Shown here: positions 1-13,800 of the stretch, one piece after another
How the letters are laid out: each line of letters starts with the position of its first letter
Numbering within the stretch: the first letter of the stretch is position 1
Origin: Nymphaea colorata
Lineage: Eukaryota; Streptophyta; Magnoliopsida; Nymphaeales; Nymphaeaceae
Length of the DNA: 64,000 nt
Assembly: GCF_008831285.2 (NCBI RefSeq)
Contig: NC_045141.1
Location: 20,146,848 to 20,210,847 of the forward strand
Direction of reading: 5' to 3'
Notes under the pieces: model-generated
What the model saw: the letters and a program-made list of their open reading frames with translations, nothing else
Database searches by the model: none
What the model was told of the DNA's origin: nothing
Position numbers and translations under genes: made by a program

Positions 1-333
1 CGTCACCCTAGCCACGGACTCGGAGAACTCGGGCGAAACGGCGATCTTGGATATCTGCTTGAGAGAGTTGGGGAGCTGGTCGGAGTCGGAGCGGAGGAAG
101 GCGGAGAGGTCATCAGAGACGACGGAGACGGTCTCGGCAGCAGAGGAAGCCGACTCGGCAATAGAGATGAGGGCGCGAGCGAGGCTGAGGAGGCGCCTGC
201 GCTTTCTGGATAGGGAATCAGAGGTGTAGAGTCTGTAGGCGCCGTAACCGGCTGCAACGACCGCAGACGCAACGAGGATGGCCTGCTTCTTCCTCCTGGT
301 CAGGCGGATATCCTTCAAAGGGTAGAGAATCAT
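1..333 (-). CDS. Uncharacterised conserved plant protein, first coding exon (partial at left edge)
   Basis: The reading frame begins at the ATG at 333-331 and stays open for 111 codons to the window edge, so only the N-terminus is seen. Residues about 17-36 form an Ala/Val-rich hydrophobic segment preceded by a basic stretch (RLTRRKKQ) and followed by another (RKRRR), which suggests a single N-terminal membrane anchor. A Ser/Ala-rich region follows, then acidic SDDLSAFLRSDSDQLPNSLK. I recall this 'VSDDL..FL.SDSD..PNSL.Q..KIA' pattern from unannotated plant proteins of roughly 400 aa, but I know no function for them. The start is supported by an upstream CT-rich leader (about 340-490 on this strand) and by the lack of a better in-frame Met. 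The two longer open frames overlapping it on the same strand are low-complexity shadows. Confidence is high that it codes; no function is assigned. Confidence 0.75.
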   Translation of the reverse strand, partial: MILYPLKDIRLTRRKKQAILVASAVVAAGYGAYRLYTSDSLSRKRRRLLSLARALISIAESASSAAETVSVVSDDLSAFLRSDSDQLPNSLKQISKIAVSPEFSESVARVT

Positions 334-2304
334 CTCCACCTACCAAGTGAGTGAGACGGAGAGAGTAAGCGCGCCTTTTTCTTACCTTCCCTCGCTCTCT
401 TCTTCTTCCTTGCGGGGAGAAGGAGAGAGAGAGAGAGAGTCCGAGCGACCCTTCTTGCTTCTCTCTTTTCTTCCTCTGGTCTAGAGAGAGAGTAGCAGCC
501 GCGAACGCTCCGCGCCTAGAACTCCAATGGTTATTTTCTCCCGCTTTGATTTTCGATATGCGAGACAAATTTCAAATCAAGTCCAATAACCTCCAATTAT
601 TTTAAAATGGCTAATTTTTTCCTTTTATGCCCTGTTTGCATGAAGGAAACGGGTGGTCGTTAATAAGGAGGGAACAAAAAAAGGAACTTTTGGGTGCAAG
701 GGAAAAAAAAAAATAAGAGGAATGTAAGGAAAAAATATATTAATTCAACTCCTTTAAAATTGAAGAGATTATGGCAATCCTTTCCTTTTTTTTCTTTTTC
801 ACTCAATTCTCTTTCCTTCATTTTTATTTTTCTTTTATTTCATTTCCATTCATTCCTTTGCCTCCATTCAAACAAAGCTGTAATGCAAATCCGATCCACT
901 TAAGTGAATATATAATATCTATCACGCCATATCGAATCCAATTGCTTGAATTTAGATTTGAGTTGAATCTCCATTGACATCACTAGAGAAGGCAGACATA
1001 AAAAATGAATCGGTGATTAAGAAACTGCTGGGAAAGATGTTTTTAGATTAACAAAAACTACTCTGCCACGTATCTGAGGGTCTATTAATATTGCTGACAA
1101 CTTTTAGAGAACATTTATTTCTATCACATGTTGTTGCCGTTGCTCTAACTGTAGAACAATATTTCATTCTCTCTCCCTTTCAATGTTTATCATGTGCATT
1201 GTTTTCAACTGTTTTGTCTGATCAAACTGTGGAAGCAAAAGTAATACAAAAGCCTTTATTCTTCATATTTTGTTTGCATTATCAGTTCCACATGGCCTCT
1301 GGCGTACTCAGCTGTCACGCTCAACCAATTTGCATTCAACCTTAAATTTACAGTTTTTCCAAAAACACCCCTGCCTTATGGGACACAGGCAAAAAAAAAC
1401 TCCTCTCTTTTGCGAATGTCAGTTACAAGAAAAGTACCACCACGTCGCTTAGATGGGCCGATATCGATCGATTTATTAATATAATAATACTTGAATATTC
1501 ATTTTCAAATTTTCAATCTTTCGTTAAATTTTTCATGGTCAATACAACCCGATACAGACGGATGCATTATGTATCTACTTCTTTTCTTTTCTTTTTTTTA
1601 CCGTTTGGTTAAGGTCCATTTCGGGACAACGGCAGAATCAAACGCATTTGCATGCTGGATGCACTTTTACCCTCAGCCTAGATTGCTTTTGAAAAAATCA
1701 ACAATAAAAGTAAAAATAATTGTTGAGAATGTTGTTCCATGTTATTGCAGCGATGCAGAAGCCATTAAACTTTCAATTATTTTGAAAAATTGAACAATAG
1801 AAATATCAACGTCGTACACATTCACACGGGCGGGTGCCCAGATGTGCGTGAGAGCAAAATCTTACCAACTTGATTTTGGGGGCAACATTAATCCAATCCC
1901 ACTATTTTAACTGATTCAACAAAGCCTAGCTACCGCTCACATTTTCGCGTGTTATTTTTTATAAAGCCAATCATATGCTGCTCAAATTTGAGAATGAACA
2001 CAAAGAGACAAAATGTTCCTTTTTGGCAAACGATCAGGTATTAAATTTAATTCCATTATCAAAAAATGATGGAACCTTGTCAATTTCACAATGATTTCTC
2101 CCTAAAAGAATATCTAATGTACAGATTCAAATATATAGGCCCTATAGACCTGGAGCAAAACTTTATGTACGAATATACAACAAACATATGATGGGGCCTT
2201 CAGTGCCACAATGTAATGGCACAACTCCACATGCATGCTCCACAAAAAATTGACTTCCTCCTTTCCAACATTTACGAGTATCGGAAGTAAATGTAAACCT
2301 GGAT
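334..2304. other. Intergenic spacer between the left-edge gene and the ABCG transporter 3' end
   Basis: Positions 340-490 are purine/pyrimidine-biased, with a GA run near 422-442, and probably hold the 5' leader of the left-edge gene, which reads leftwards. The rest is AT-rich and has no open frame with a recognisable protein. The right-hand part (below 2305) must contain the 3' UTR of the minus-strand ABCG gene. No RNA gene was recognised. Confidence 0.5.
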
Positions 2305-5300
2305 TTACTTCTTTTGGAAAGTCACCATTAAAACATAAGCCAGTATACGAGTAACCATGCCATGCAAGACAAGGATTGCAATACAGAGTGGCCAATTCCG
2401 CAGATCGTATCCAGCATTCAAAAGTGAGCCGCAGCGAGTGATCAGCCAAACTCCAGAATATCTGCACAAAGATGTGAATCATGAAGTTATCTTATTAGGA
2501 ATAAAAGTTTGATTAGATCAAATGAACTGTAATGTTGCCAGATTGTATAGCATGAAACTTACCCAATTGTTAGTGTGAAAAAAGCATCCTAAAGAAATGG
2601 ATATTAACTTGTTTATGACGTAGCCAATCCAATTAGCGAAGAGCGTTATTGGGTTTTGACTTTTCAGAAAAGCATGCAATTGTCAGAAGGGGCCCACTAT
2701 TAGTATTAGGAGAGTCTTGCTTCTTTTGGTCATTTTGAGATTCAAGTATTGTTATATCAATATCTCAGTTCGTTATTTGTGCAAAAGAACACCCATATTG
2801 CTGCAACTTAAATTCACAGCAATTCAGCTGGTGAGAAAGACGAAACGCCAAATAGCTTGGTGATCTAATTCAGCATATTTGGTCCAAAGGATTCAAAGTT
2901 AAAGAAAAAAAAAGGCAATCACATTTCTTTCTCTGCCTAACCAAGAAAATTAGTTGTGTTTCACAAGACACTTAATAAGGCAAACGGATATGAAAAGAAA
3001 TGCAATAAAGGAAAAAATCAGCAAAGAAAATCCTATAATAGCAAAACAAGGACAACAACATGGAAAACAACTGCTTAACAGAAAATAAGGAGAAACATGA
3101 AGATAAAAGTAGCCTATGTATTGTGAAGAAACATTTAGCTAGACTGTCAAGATCAACCAAACACGTAAAGCATTCTTGTGCCACTCTAAGTTTTTAGTTT
3201 ATAGAAAAAAAGACAAGGACAAACCTCTTTGCATTTGCAATAACAAATGCTTCTAGAGCCCATTTGGGGTAGCATAATTTTGCTATCACTTTTACAAGTC
3301 CACTACTTCCTCGCTGTGTTGCTATGAGAGTCAATACAACAGGAAGGAGAACGGACCACTGCAAAGGACAAAGCTAATTATTAAGACCAAGAAGCATACA
3401 ACTTAAAAATACTGAAGTTACTATGATCGATTTGAGCAGCATACCAGTTGGGCAGGACCTGGCTCAAGGACAACGGCAAAGACATAAGCTATACCAGTCA
3501 CACAGTATACAAGTACAAGCAGCACAATGTAATTGTCCAGAAATGATGATCTAGGATTGCTGAAGAAATAAAACATGGAGAGGTAGATAACGGGCTTGAC
3601 GATGACACTGAAAAGGTCGACTGTATCTTTTGAAAGAAAATAAGCAAGACTGCTCATGCCAGAGGCACTCTCTCTCCAATATTGAAGTTTATCAAGCGAA
3701 AATGATCTCAAGGCTGCAATTTTGCACAACAAAGCTGCAATCCACACAGTTAGTGCAAAAATCAGATAACGATTCAAAATATAACTCCTGCACTTGTGAA
3801 AATAGACAAAACTTCTGCAGAAATTCAAAGATACTTGAAATTTCACAAGAAACAAGTGTCCAAAAATGGTTTTTCTTGATAGTGATATTTACTATTTAAG
3901 CACAAAAAATCTATTCTTGCATCTCCATATGTGCAGAGAAATATATAGCCTCCAAAAGCATGGCAAACCAATTGATATCAATTGGCACGAGTTTCACAAC
4001 TTCAATCTTAAATTCTTAATCTAGCAGTAGGAACCCATAAAAAGGAAAAAGAGAAAAAGATTATAGCTATACCAACAGCTCAGTCATGGAGATACTTTTT
4101 ATTTACTTAAATTTTAAGCTGGTATGTGCAAATCGTGGTTCCAAGAATTCACAAGGTGGGAAGAACTTGTTTGATGCTATGAATGATCAATCCTCCTTGT
4201 TTTACAAGCATATGAGTTTTGCTGCAGTATCTACCAGATCATAAGACCTCTTATAGGAGAATAGGTTGACAAAACAAATTAAACAATATAGCTTACAGAC
4301 TGCGATGATTGTATATGTGTAACCAGCAGCTCCAAATGTTGCATCATTCACTTTAGCAAGTGTTCCCAAGCAGGCACCGGCAAGTAACAAAATCAAGAAG
4401 TCCACTGCTTGAATCCTAGCTTCCCGTAGTCGCTGTTTACCAACCCTGTGACCAACACAAGTATACAAAAGGAAAAGTAAATATTAACAATGTGGTTGAT
4501 GCACAGGGCCTGGAAGCAGGGATAATCAAAAACTCCTTACGTGCAACAAACCATGCAATGTTCGAACTAAAAAATGAATATAAAAGTGTAAGTTGATAGT
4601 AGTGCCACATACTGAAATTGAAAGTAGATCAAGTTTGTCATAATGCATTGTTAACATTTTGAAGCCCAAGAATGCTGAAAAACCTTGTTGATATTCTGCA
4701 AAAGCCTAACCTAAATTTTGAACCGTGTCACTAGGATACTTCACTTATGACTGCAGAACAAAGAATATACCTGTACCCCTGCTATAAAGTGTTTGAACAA
4801 ATTATGTCAAGGCCAGTCATATCATTTATTTCTGAACATTTATTAGACATTGGCGACATTGTAGTATACACTGAAGTGGTGATTAATGAGCATCGCAAAA
4901 GGCATTTTATTTAACATTTTCCTGGTCGTCACTTGTAATCCCTAAGAAACAATCTGTACGAATGGAAAGGTAACCATGCCAGCACTCTCATCTAAAATAT
5001 CTTTGAGCTTAATAATTATGGCTGCTCGCTGACACACGGCATGGCTGATGTAGGTTTCATCCATAGCGACAAGTATCGTTCTCAGGTTTTTATCGGAGAG
5101 GTTTTTCTTGGGTATTTATCGGCAAAATTGTTTTTTCAGGAAAATTTCAGGAAAATCTCGGAGTTTTTTTTGAAAAAAAAAAATCAAAACGTTAGATAAA
5201 AATACAAAAAATGAAAAACTAATTAATATTGTATTGCATTAGGAGGTCATTTACCTAAAACAAGAGGAAATAAAACAATGAAACAAAAAGTTGAAAAAAT

Positions 5301-7843
5301 AAAAACAGAAATGAAACAAAAATAAATGAAAAAATCACGAAAAAAAATCATGATAAAATCGTGATAAATAAATGTTTTTTAATCTATCGTAATATTTTCC
5401 CGTTTTTATTGTTTTCTTTAATTTTTCGTTAATATCGCGATATTTTCAAAAATATCGCAATATTTGTGGCTGTAACTTTCATCTATAGCACATAGACATA
5501 TTCAAATCAAAAGGCCCAACAAATCTACCTTTTATGGCTGTTATCTTGATTTGTTCAATCATCAATATATCTTTTTTTTTTATGTTCATCTTGTTTAGAT
5601 TCTCAATACTCCTTTTTCAGATTTCATTCAACATAGGATTTTCTGCTTGTTGGATATTCATATATTTCTTATGCTAATTAGAATCCTTCGTGAAAGTTCC
5701 TCCCTCATTCTATTAAGACAGAAGAATATTTTATTTCCTTTTCTAAGAACTCTTGTTTTCCTCATTCTTTTTACCAACATCAGTCAGGTATTGTTCATAT
5801 AGCATCTATAAACTGATTGCATTGCTCAATGGAAAAGCGTCTTTTCCTGCTCACCCTTCGCTTCTTCATTGAGTAGAAAGTCAGCATTAACTGAAATCAT
5901 CTTATTTTACGTTTCCTTGTTCTTTAAATAGACGATGCTCCTGTTACTTTTCCACTTATATTTAAAAAAAATATTAAACAGAACTCGCTCAATACTGTAG
6001 CATCAAAAGGAATAGGATTTGCAAGAATAAGAGTGGTTTATGCACCATGCTACCAAATTTTTCAGATCACACTTAGATGCTAAAGGACAAACGTGGTGAT
6101 TCTGTTCTAAAAATTCTATCATTTAGAAAAACCCTCACAAAAGAGTTTCTTTTCTCTTGCTACTAGTTTATGGGATGTATGACCTAAAAAATATGCACAG
6201 ATTTCCTGCACTATTATGCAGTTTACCTATTAGTTGCCAAAGTATAGGACAGAAAAACCATCTCGGTATCACAATAAGATTGAGAGAACATGTGAAACAG
6301 CTGAGTGTGATCCAGATTCTAGTCAGACTCAGACAGCAAACACTCGAACACCTTCCTTAACACAGAGAAATCTTTTCCAAGTATCTGAGATTTGTTGTAC
6401 AATTGACTTCAGAGATTACCCTCCTATTTTAAATCTTTGAATCCTCCGTATTACATCCAACTTTTTGTTATATCAATTTTCCCTGATTAGGCATTCCAGA
6501 TCACTTGGCAGTGTAGAATGCCAAGGACCCATCACTGGGTTGGAGAGACCATGTCATAACAAACTAATTATCATGCATCACGTCTACATATTCCTTAATT
6601 ATAGTTAAGCCCCATAGTTTCTTTATTTCCCTTACCTGACAGACCAGGAAAGTGCCTCAGTTTCTTCATCAACCTCAAGCTTGGTGATTTGATAAACTGG
6701 CAACTGACTTACTGGCTGCATCATGATTAATAATCTGTCTCTCTCGTTTGAGAACAAAATCTTGAGACACTTCCACCTCAAAATCAACATGACTAAGGCT
6801 TGCCTGCGTTATTAAGCCACTCCCCACGGCAATATATTCTTATCTAAATACATATACAAAAAATTAATATATGAAATTGATGATAGTTGCATCTTTGTTT
6901 TTCCATTGTGCTCAGTTTTAAATGCATGTTTGCATTCTTGATTTCTATTTAACTCAAACCCTTATTTTGTATCTCTTGATACAATAGAACATGGGATGGA
7001 CATTCTATCTCATATATTTGTGTTCTTTCAAAAGAATCTATATTTTCCAAAGGCCCACCCCGCCCCTGCCCCCTCACCCAACAGCCCCCTTCTTTTTCCG
7101 AGAGCTTTGCAGCTGGACTCATGCAAATCCAAATAGATAAACTACATTTAAGTTCTTGCCAGAGAAACATGCAATTGTGCTCATAAGACTATCCATCATT
7201 CAAATGATTAAACAAATGGATTCAGTTACTGAAACAAATACGTGAAAAATGTCCATAAATGGAAATGGAGCATCACATTTACCTGCCAACAAAATATTTA
7301 TATTGCTGAAGAATGCCAGGTGTTTGGCGATTAGACAAATCCTTGGCTATCAAGAAATTGTGTTGTATTTTATCACCCCTAAGCTGCATTGTAGACTTGA
7401 CATCTTCCCAAAACTCCCCAGCGAATGATTGGGTATTTGTTCCAGCATCACGTGCATGTGCTTCACTAGATGAGGCTCCACCATGTGAAGATGCATTCAC
7501 GCCAGGAATCCTGGACTGCATATCTGGTGGTATTGGATAGCCATTATGCAACATCCATCGGACAGGAAGCTGTTTGTAGTCCAAGCCCGAATTTGGGCTT
7601 GGTTTCACTATACCCTCCAAAATGTCAATGAAATGATCAGGAGGATTAACTCGCTCTGGAACACTAACTCCAAGACCTAAGAAGTACTCTTCAACTTTTA
7701 TCACAGATCCATGATAAACGGTCAGGCCACCTTTTGCTAGAAGTATCAACTCATCAAACATCCTGAATAAAGTGTAGCTGAAAAATTCAACGTTCAGAAA
7801 AGTTAAACTCTAACATATATGCCTGGATATGTTTGCATGCGTA

Positions 7844-7888
<45 letters not shown>

Positions 7889-10800
7889 GTGAGAGAGAGT
7901 TGCAATAAGCAAAAATTTAAATTGAATATCTATTTTCTGATGCAATAATTCATGTAATGAACCTTATTTCTATTCCTCTGAGAATATCTACACAATCTCA
8001 AGAGAAATTTCAATTTCCTTCTTCTCTACAGGATCATGGACTGTTTATTGTGTATTTTGAACTCATAAATATCTGAATAATTTCCACAATAATATTGACA
8101 CAATAAAAGCAAACAGGCCACGTTTGGTACTCCCAACATATAATAAGTTAATAACCAAGCAAAGTAATAAGCCAGTTCCATGCACACACAAATACATGTG
8201 GGCTGGTATAAACATAACCCATAGGAACCATGCAATTCATCTGATCATATAGTTTAGAACAAACAGATGGACCTTTTAAAGGTACTTTTTAGTTGCAAAA
8301 TGTAAGCCATCCTTTATATCTGATTGGACAGTTCACAACTGTTCTAATTAATTCTCACATTTTCCTAGCCCTATAGATACATACTTATGTACATACATGT
8401 CATATGTGTGTATGTGCATTTGAGTATGTGACTACCGCACTTATCCAGTTTGCACATTCATTAGGACCATACCAAAAAAGAAAAAATTAAATACATTTTG
8501 TTGAATATTAACTCTTGAATCTGCTTATTACAGCTTAAACAGTGCAAATCACACATCAGATATGGTATTTTTCATGCCTCATGTGCTTCTTGAAGAGGTG
8601 AAAAAGAACAATCTAGACCCTGTTAAAGTTGACATCTTGACGAAGAAAGATTTGAACTTTTTTCCCACCAAATCAGTTGAATGCATAATATATTTTGGTA
8701 ACTTCAGGTTTAGATCCACCAAAAATTAGGCATAACATTGTTTATTAATGCAAGAGGGAACAACATCTTAAGGAGAGCATTACTATAATAATATTTATAT
8801 ATATGTGAATGTACGTGTATACATAGGTACATATTTGTATATATATACCTATTACATGAAGAATACATCACCAGCCTGCAGATATATAAATAACCAATTA
8901 AAAGTAGTATCCAATAAGAATTATGCATCATGTACAGTAACTAAATATCGACCTCGACATATATGGAGTATCTCCGCACAAGCAATAGCATTTGAACTCA
9001 AACATTCATAAATGCATTTGGTATCGTCGACATAAACACTTAAATATTCAGTTTTAAGGAAGCAAATTTAGATCATTTTCATCTATTTGGATTTTCAGAT
9101 GATCTTCAATTAGTTTTGTCTGCGAATTGGGGGGCTCTTTCACTGACTCTGGATTTAAGAAGATAGGATTTAAGAAACTGAAAAAAAAACAGAAAAAACT
9201 GTTGAACCAATAAAAGGAAGGACCAGTTTGACATTTAATATTTCTAAAGTTTTATACTGGTGGCAGTCTCAGCCATGAGAGAGTGGGGTTATATACTCAC
9301 TCTCATTAACAAGTGATCATAATAAAAATAATTGAAAATCCCTGAGATGGATAAAATACACAAGCGCAAACAAGTATGATTGTAGAAATTTTGATGCTTT
9401 CAAACAAACTTGCATCCATAAAACTCAAATCTTCAAAGAAAATGCAAGTCTCTGGTATTTCATATGAATCAAAATTTACCTTGGCTGGTGAACCACCATG
9501 CATACATTGACACCTTCAAGTGCCTCACGACGAAGAGCTCTCAGAAGTAACTGGGATGATGCACTGTCCAATCCAGATGTTGGTTCATCTAGGATCAATA
9601 ATGAAGGTTCCATGACCATTTCCAGCCCAACATTTACACGTTTCCTTTGCCCACCTGATATTCCCCGCTTCTCAACTGTGCCAACCAAAGAATCCCGCAC
9701 AGGCTGCAGCCCCAACGACTCAATAACCCGTTCAACAACTAAAACCTTATCTGCTTTTGGCAAATGTGCAGGCAACCTTCAAAAGAATTTAAAAAAGAAT
9801 GAGTACAACTACCCCAGTATAGGTGTCATAGAAGGTGTCAAAGACAGTAAGAATGATCTTAGCTTTAGAGCACCAGAAAGATACTAAGAATCTAACTTTC
9901 AGCAAACTTTTCACAAAAACATGCGCAGTTTTGGTGGTATAACAAAAATATGTTTTAAGTTTGGATTTCTTTCATTAACTGACTGTTTACGCACTTTTGT
10001 TATTCCATCAAAATACGATGTTTTTTCTGTAAAATTTCGATTTTCAGCTCGCCATGCACCAAAATGTTTATGCAATATACGTGGATCGATAGATACAGAT
10101 ATTGATGATATTAAATGTATAAACTGAAAATATGATTTAAACAGGAAAAATATCAATGATCTATTGAAAATATTGGAAGTTCATATTGTCGTAATATGGG
10201 ATAGTATGAGAAAAACCTCTAGGAAAAAAATCCCAGGACTACTGTCGCACTTATAAATTATTTTCCTGACTTCTATATTATTTCTTATTTTTCTTTTATC
10301 TGTTCATGTTTTAATGAGTATGTATCTTTAATTCTTTTATTTATTGTTTCACCTTCTAAATTTTTTGAATTAAAAATTTTCCCCAACAGTTATCAAAACA
10401 CTTTGACTATCACAAGATTTTAAGTTTCCAAGATATAGCCAGCCAAAATATTTGTAAATATGTTGGCAAGAGTACATGAATTACAAGAGGGTAACATGAC
10501 AGTGACATTTAACTGAAAATAACATGAAAATAATTATCTGGCTGCTATGATTTATTCAAAAACCAGTTATAACAGTTAGTGTCTTGCGAAACTTCCCCAA
10601 AACAGAGCTGGCAGAGAACCACTTGGGAAGCAGCACGTACTGCAGCCGCGCGTGCTAACCAAGATGCTCAACATGAATAAGCATTGGCAAAATTTTCACC
10701 AATATTGCACCATCTAAGAAACAGTTATGGCTCAAGTACCACAGGACGGTCTTAAAGGCTCATACTGTAAAGGGAATAGTAAACTTCCCTTACATTTGAT

Positions 10801-13800
10801 AGCTAATGAATACTATCACCGTGTAGAGCTTTCCTGAGTATGCCATCCTAACATCCCACTCCCATCCTCCTGCCCTTGCTTCTTCTTCAAAAGAAGCATC
10901 AAAATAATAACACATAGCAACATCAGAACAAGGATCAGAAAATATGGAGTGCATATCTAACATACCTGCACCTTGCACTGAACCATAGATTCTCCTCCAC
11001 AGTCAAGTTTCCATGGACTATATCATCCTGTGGCACAAATCCAATAATCTTCTTATATGAATGTATAGAGTCCATCCTCCCATTAACAAGTATAACACCT
11101 GTTATTGTGCAACCAGTTGCTTTGCCAGCTATTGCATTAAGAAATGTTGTTTTTCCAGCACCAGAAGGGCCCATAAGTGCCGTAATATGGCCAGGCGTAA
11201 TTTTGCCTGTCACACATCGTAGTAGATTCCTCTTTTTCCCTTTCAAGGTTAGAGTAAGATCTTTGAAAGCAATCTCAATTGGAGGCCTAGTCCTGATCTC
11301 ACTGTCAGTCGCCATGGCAATTATCCCTGAGAATGTGAGGTTCTTGCGTTGCTGCTGCATCGCCTTTTCTTTTTCAATTTGCCCATATGCATAGTTGAAA
11401 ATCTGGCTTCGAGTGCTCATTTTTTTAGGTTTTTCCATTTTCTTGAGATGCTTATCACCAATTTCTAAATTAAAGCCTTCAATGCTATCAGGATCATCTT
11501 CAAGAGTGTGCATCATCTTAGTAAGTGCACTGGGTTCCTTCTTTCTTGAGGTTGATGCCTCAGAATACCCACTGGAAGAACTAGCTGGAGGCCCATATGT
11601 TGGAGAAGCATCAGAGGGAGGTTTAAAATGAGGCAGCATCTTAAGTTCCTCCTGCTTGACAGAACGCTTGCGAGAAAATGTTCGAGATAGCTGTGTCTGC
11701 AGGCCCAATGCATGCTTCTTGGCAATCTCCTTTGCTGCTTTCCATCTTTCACGAGCTTGTGCAGTTTCCCTTGCACTTCTAGCTGCAGTTTCCCTAGATT
11801 TAGCATTCCTTCTTTCTCGAATAGTAATAACTTGATCAGAGCAGTTGTAAATAATTAGTAGTAAAGTACTCAATGCAGCCTGAAATATGAAAGATGTCCA
11901 GAATTATGGAGCTTTCTTAGCAGCTAGACACCAAAAAATTAGATGCACTTGAAGCTAAAAATGCAAGAAGCAAGATGATTGAATATGATAGGAAAGAAGA
12001 CTAAATAGATAACGTTTAGTCTGGTACAAACTAAAATTACATGCTGAAACGCTTACAAAGAGCATGATTCCGTAGGCATGAATATTTTGATTAGCACTGT
12101 TTGGGTCACAAGAAGTAAGCTTGAAGCAACCTGAAACAAATTGATGAAAATTGAAATTAGTCCATGTAACATGAAGCAGGAAATAACAAAAAAACTTACA
12201 CAATCCCAAGATGTAGGCATGTCCATCTTATGCTCAATTATTCATCTACATACTGGATTACTAGAATAGATGGTACCATGAGAAACAAAATAAATAAACT
12301 GAATGTGCTACTGTGCTTATGATAACAATCAACTTTTATTTCCAGCAAATAAATGGGTTTTTAGCATCAGATTTTACAGGCAAAGCAAATAACTATATAT
12401 GATTACGTAGAAGATAATAAAGTAAAGTTGTGGACCAACTGCACCACATTCATGGGAAGAAGGATCAAGAGGACAAGGATTGATCTTGAGGAGAGGAAGA
12501 TTTAGCTACTATAGAAATCAACCAAGGGTTTCCAAGTTCAGCGGTCCCCTTGATTATCAAATCAAAGGAGGTTAATGAAACTTTCTTCATATTCTTTCCA
12601 AGATGAACATCAGTTCTCTTATATTTATAGCATCTAACAAACTGAAGCTAAATTTCTTCTGGGTCAACTAAATTTTGCTTATTTTCACAAAATAACAAGA
12701 TATTAGCTCCGCCAAGTGAAGTTAATAGTGAAAGAACAGGCAAATTTTCATGCAATAATACGTTTCACTTTTTCATTTTGCAAGATAGAAAATTGTGAAG
12801 AATAGTTAAAACAATTTTGAGAAAATTCCCTTTTTCGGTTTAAGTTCAAGAAAAAAAGTTCTTTTACTAAGACAGTAGCACTTCAAATGATTACAGAAAG
12901 TAAGAATGCACATATACACTGCCCAATCCAAAAGTTGGTCAGTTAGGCCTCATCACAAATGTGAAATTCTTAAGCTCAGAAATTGATTTCATGCACAATG
13001 AGGCGTCAATAATGAACCAACTTTTTATTGGGACAAACAAGCAATTACCATGCTTTGAGCATGAAGAGGCAAATAAAAAACTAGTTGCTCAGAGTCTCAG
13101 ACGATACTCTTCAAGTCTTAAATCCATACAGAATCAGATTCTAAGGAACTACAGGCAATCAGTATTGACCATCCTTGAAAATTAAAATTTTAAAATGTTA
13201 TGATGTTATCAGCAACTAACATCCAGCAATAACAAGGGGAAAAACCCGTCAAAATATTAACAGAGTAATATCTCATACCAGCAAATTTCTCTGTGAAAGT
13301 TATCTTTGTTATATTTTATATGTCAAAATATGCTTGTAATCATTATATTAAAATATATTTGCAATTATTCATACATCCTAATATGAAAGCACTCTTTTGA
13401 AGGATCTCCAGTCTAACTTTTGGTCAAAATCTCAACAGTATGTAGTATATATATATACTGTGTTTCTGCTTCTATATTTTTCTTTTACATGTCTGTACAT
13501 TTCTTTGCATCTTGTATTTTTTAGGTCAATGATGGCTTTTAAGTTTTTAACCTTGACAGGACAGGGCTAGCTGTTGCCAGATCCAACAGCTGGTTTTATG
13601 GCCATTGGAGCTAGCACAATGGCTGGCCCATTCAACCATTTTTGTATACGTATTGAATGGTTTCCCCTCTTACCAACTATATCTTTGTTAAACATTTGGC
13701 GCTTCTTACTGTCTTTGAATTTTAATATCAAGCCCGCAGTAGTAACTTGACAAAGTGATCCTCCAAGATACTATATATTTTTAAGCTATATCATTTATAT

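Noticed and set aside
12961-13185. 74-codon plus-strand frame inside the ABCG gene
   Set aside because: It lies wholly in an ABCG intron, antisense, with no recognisable domain.
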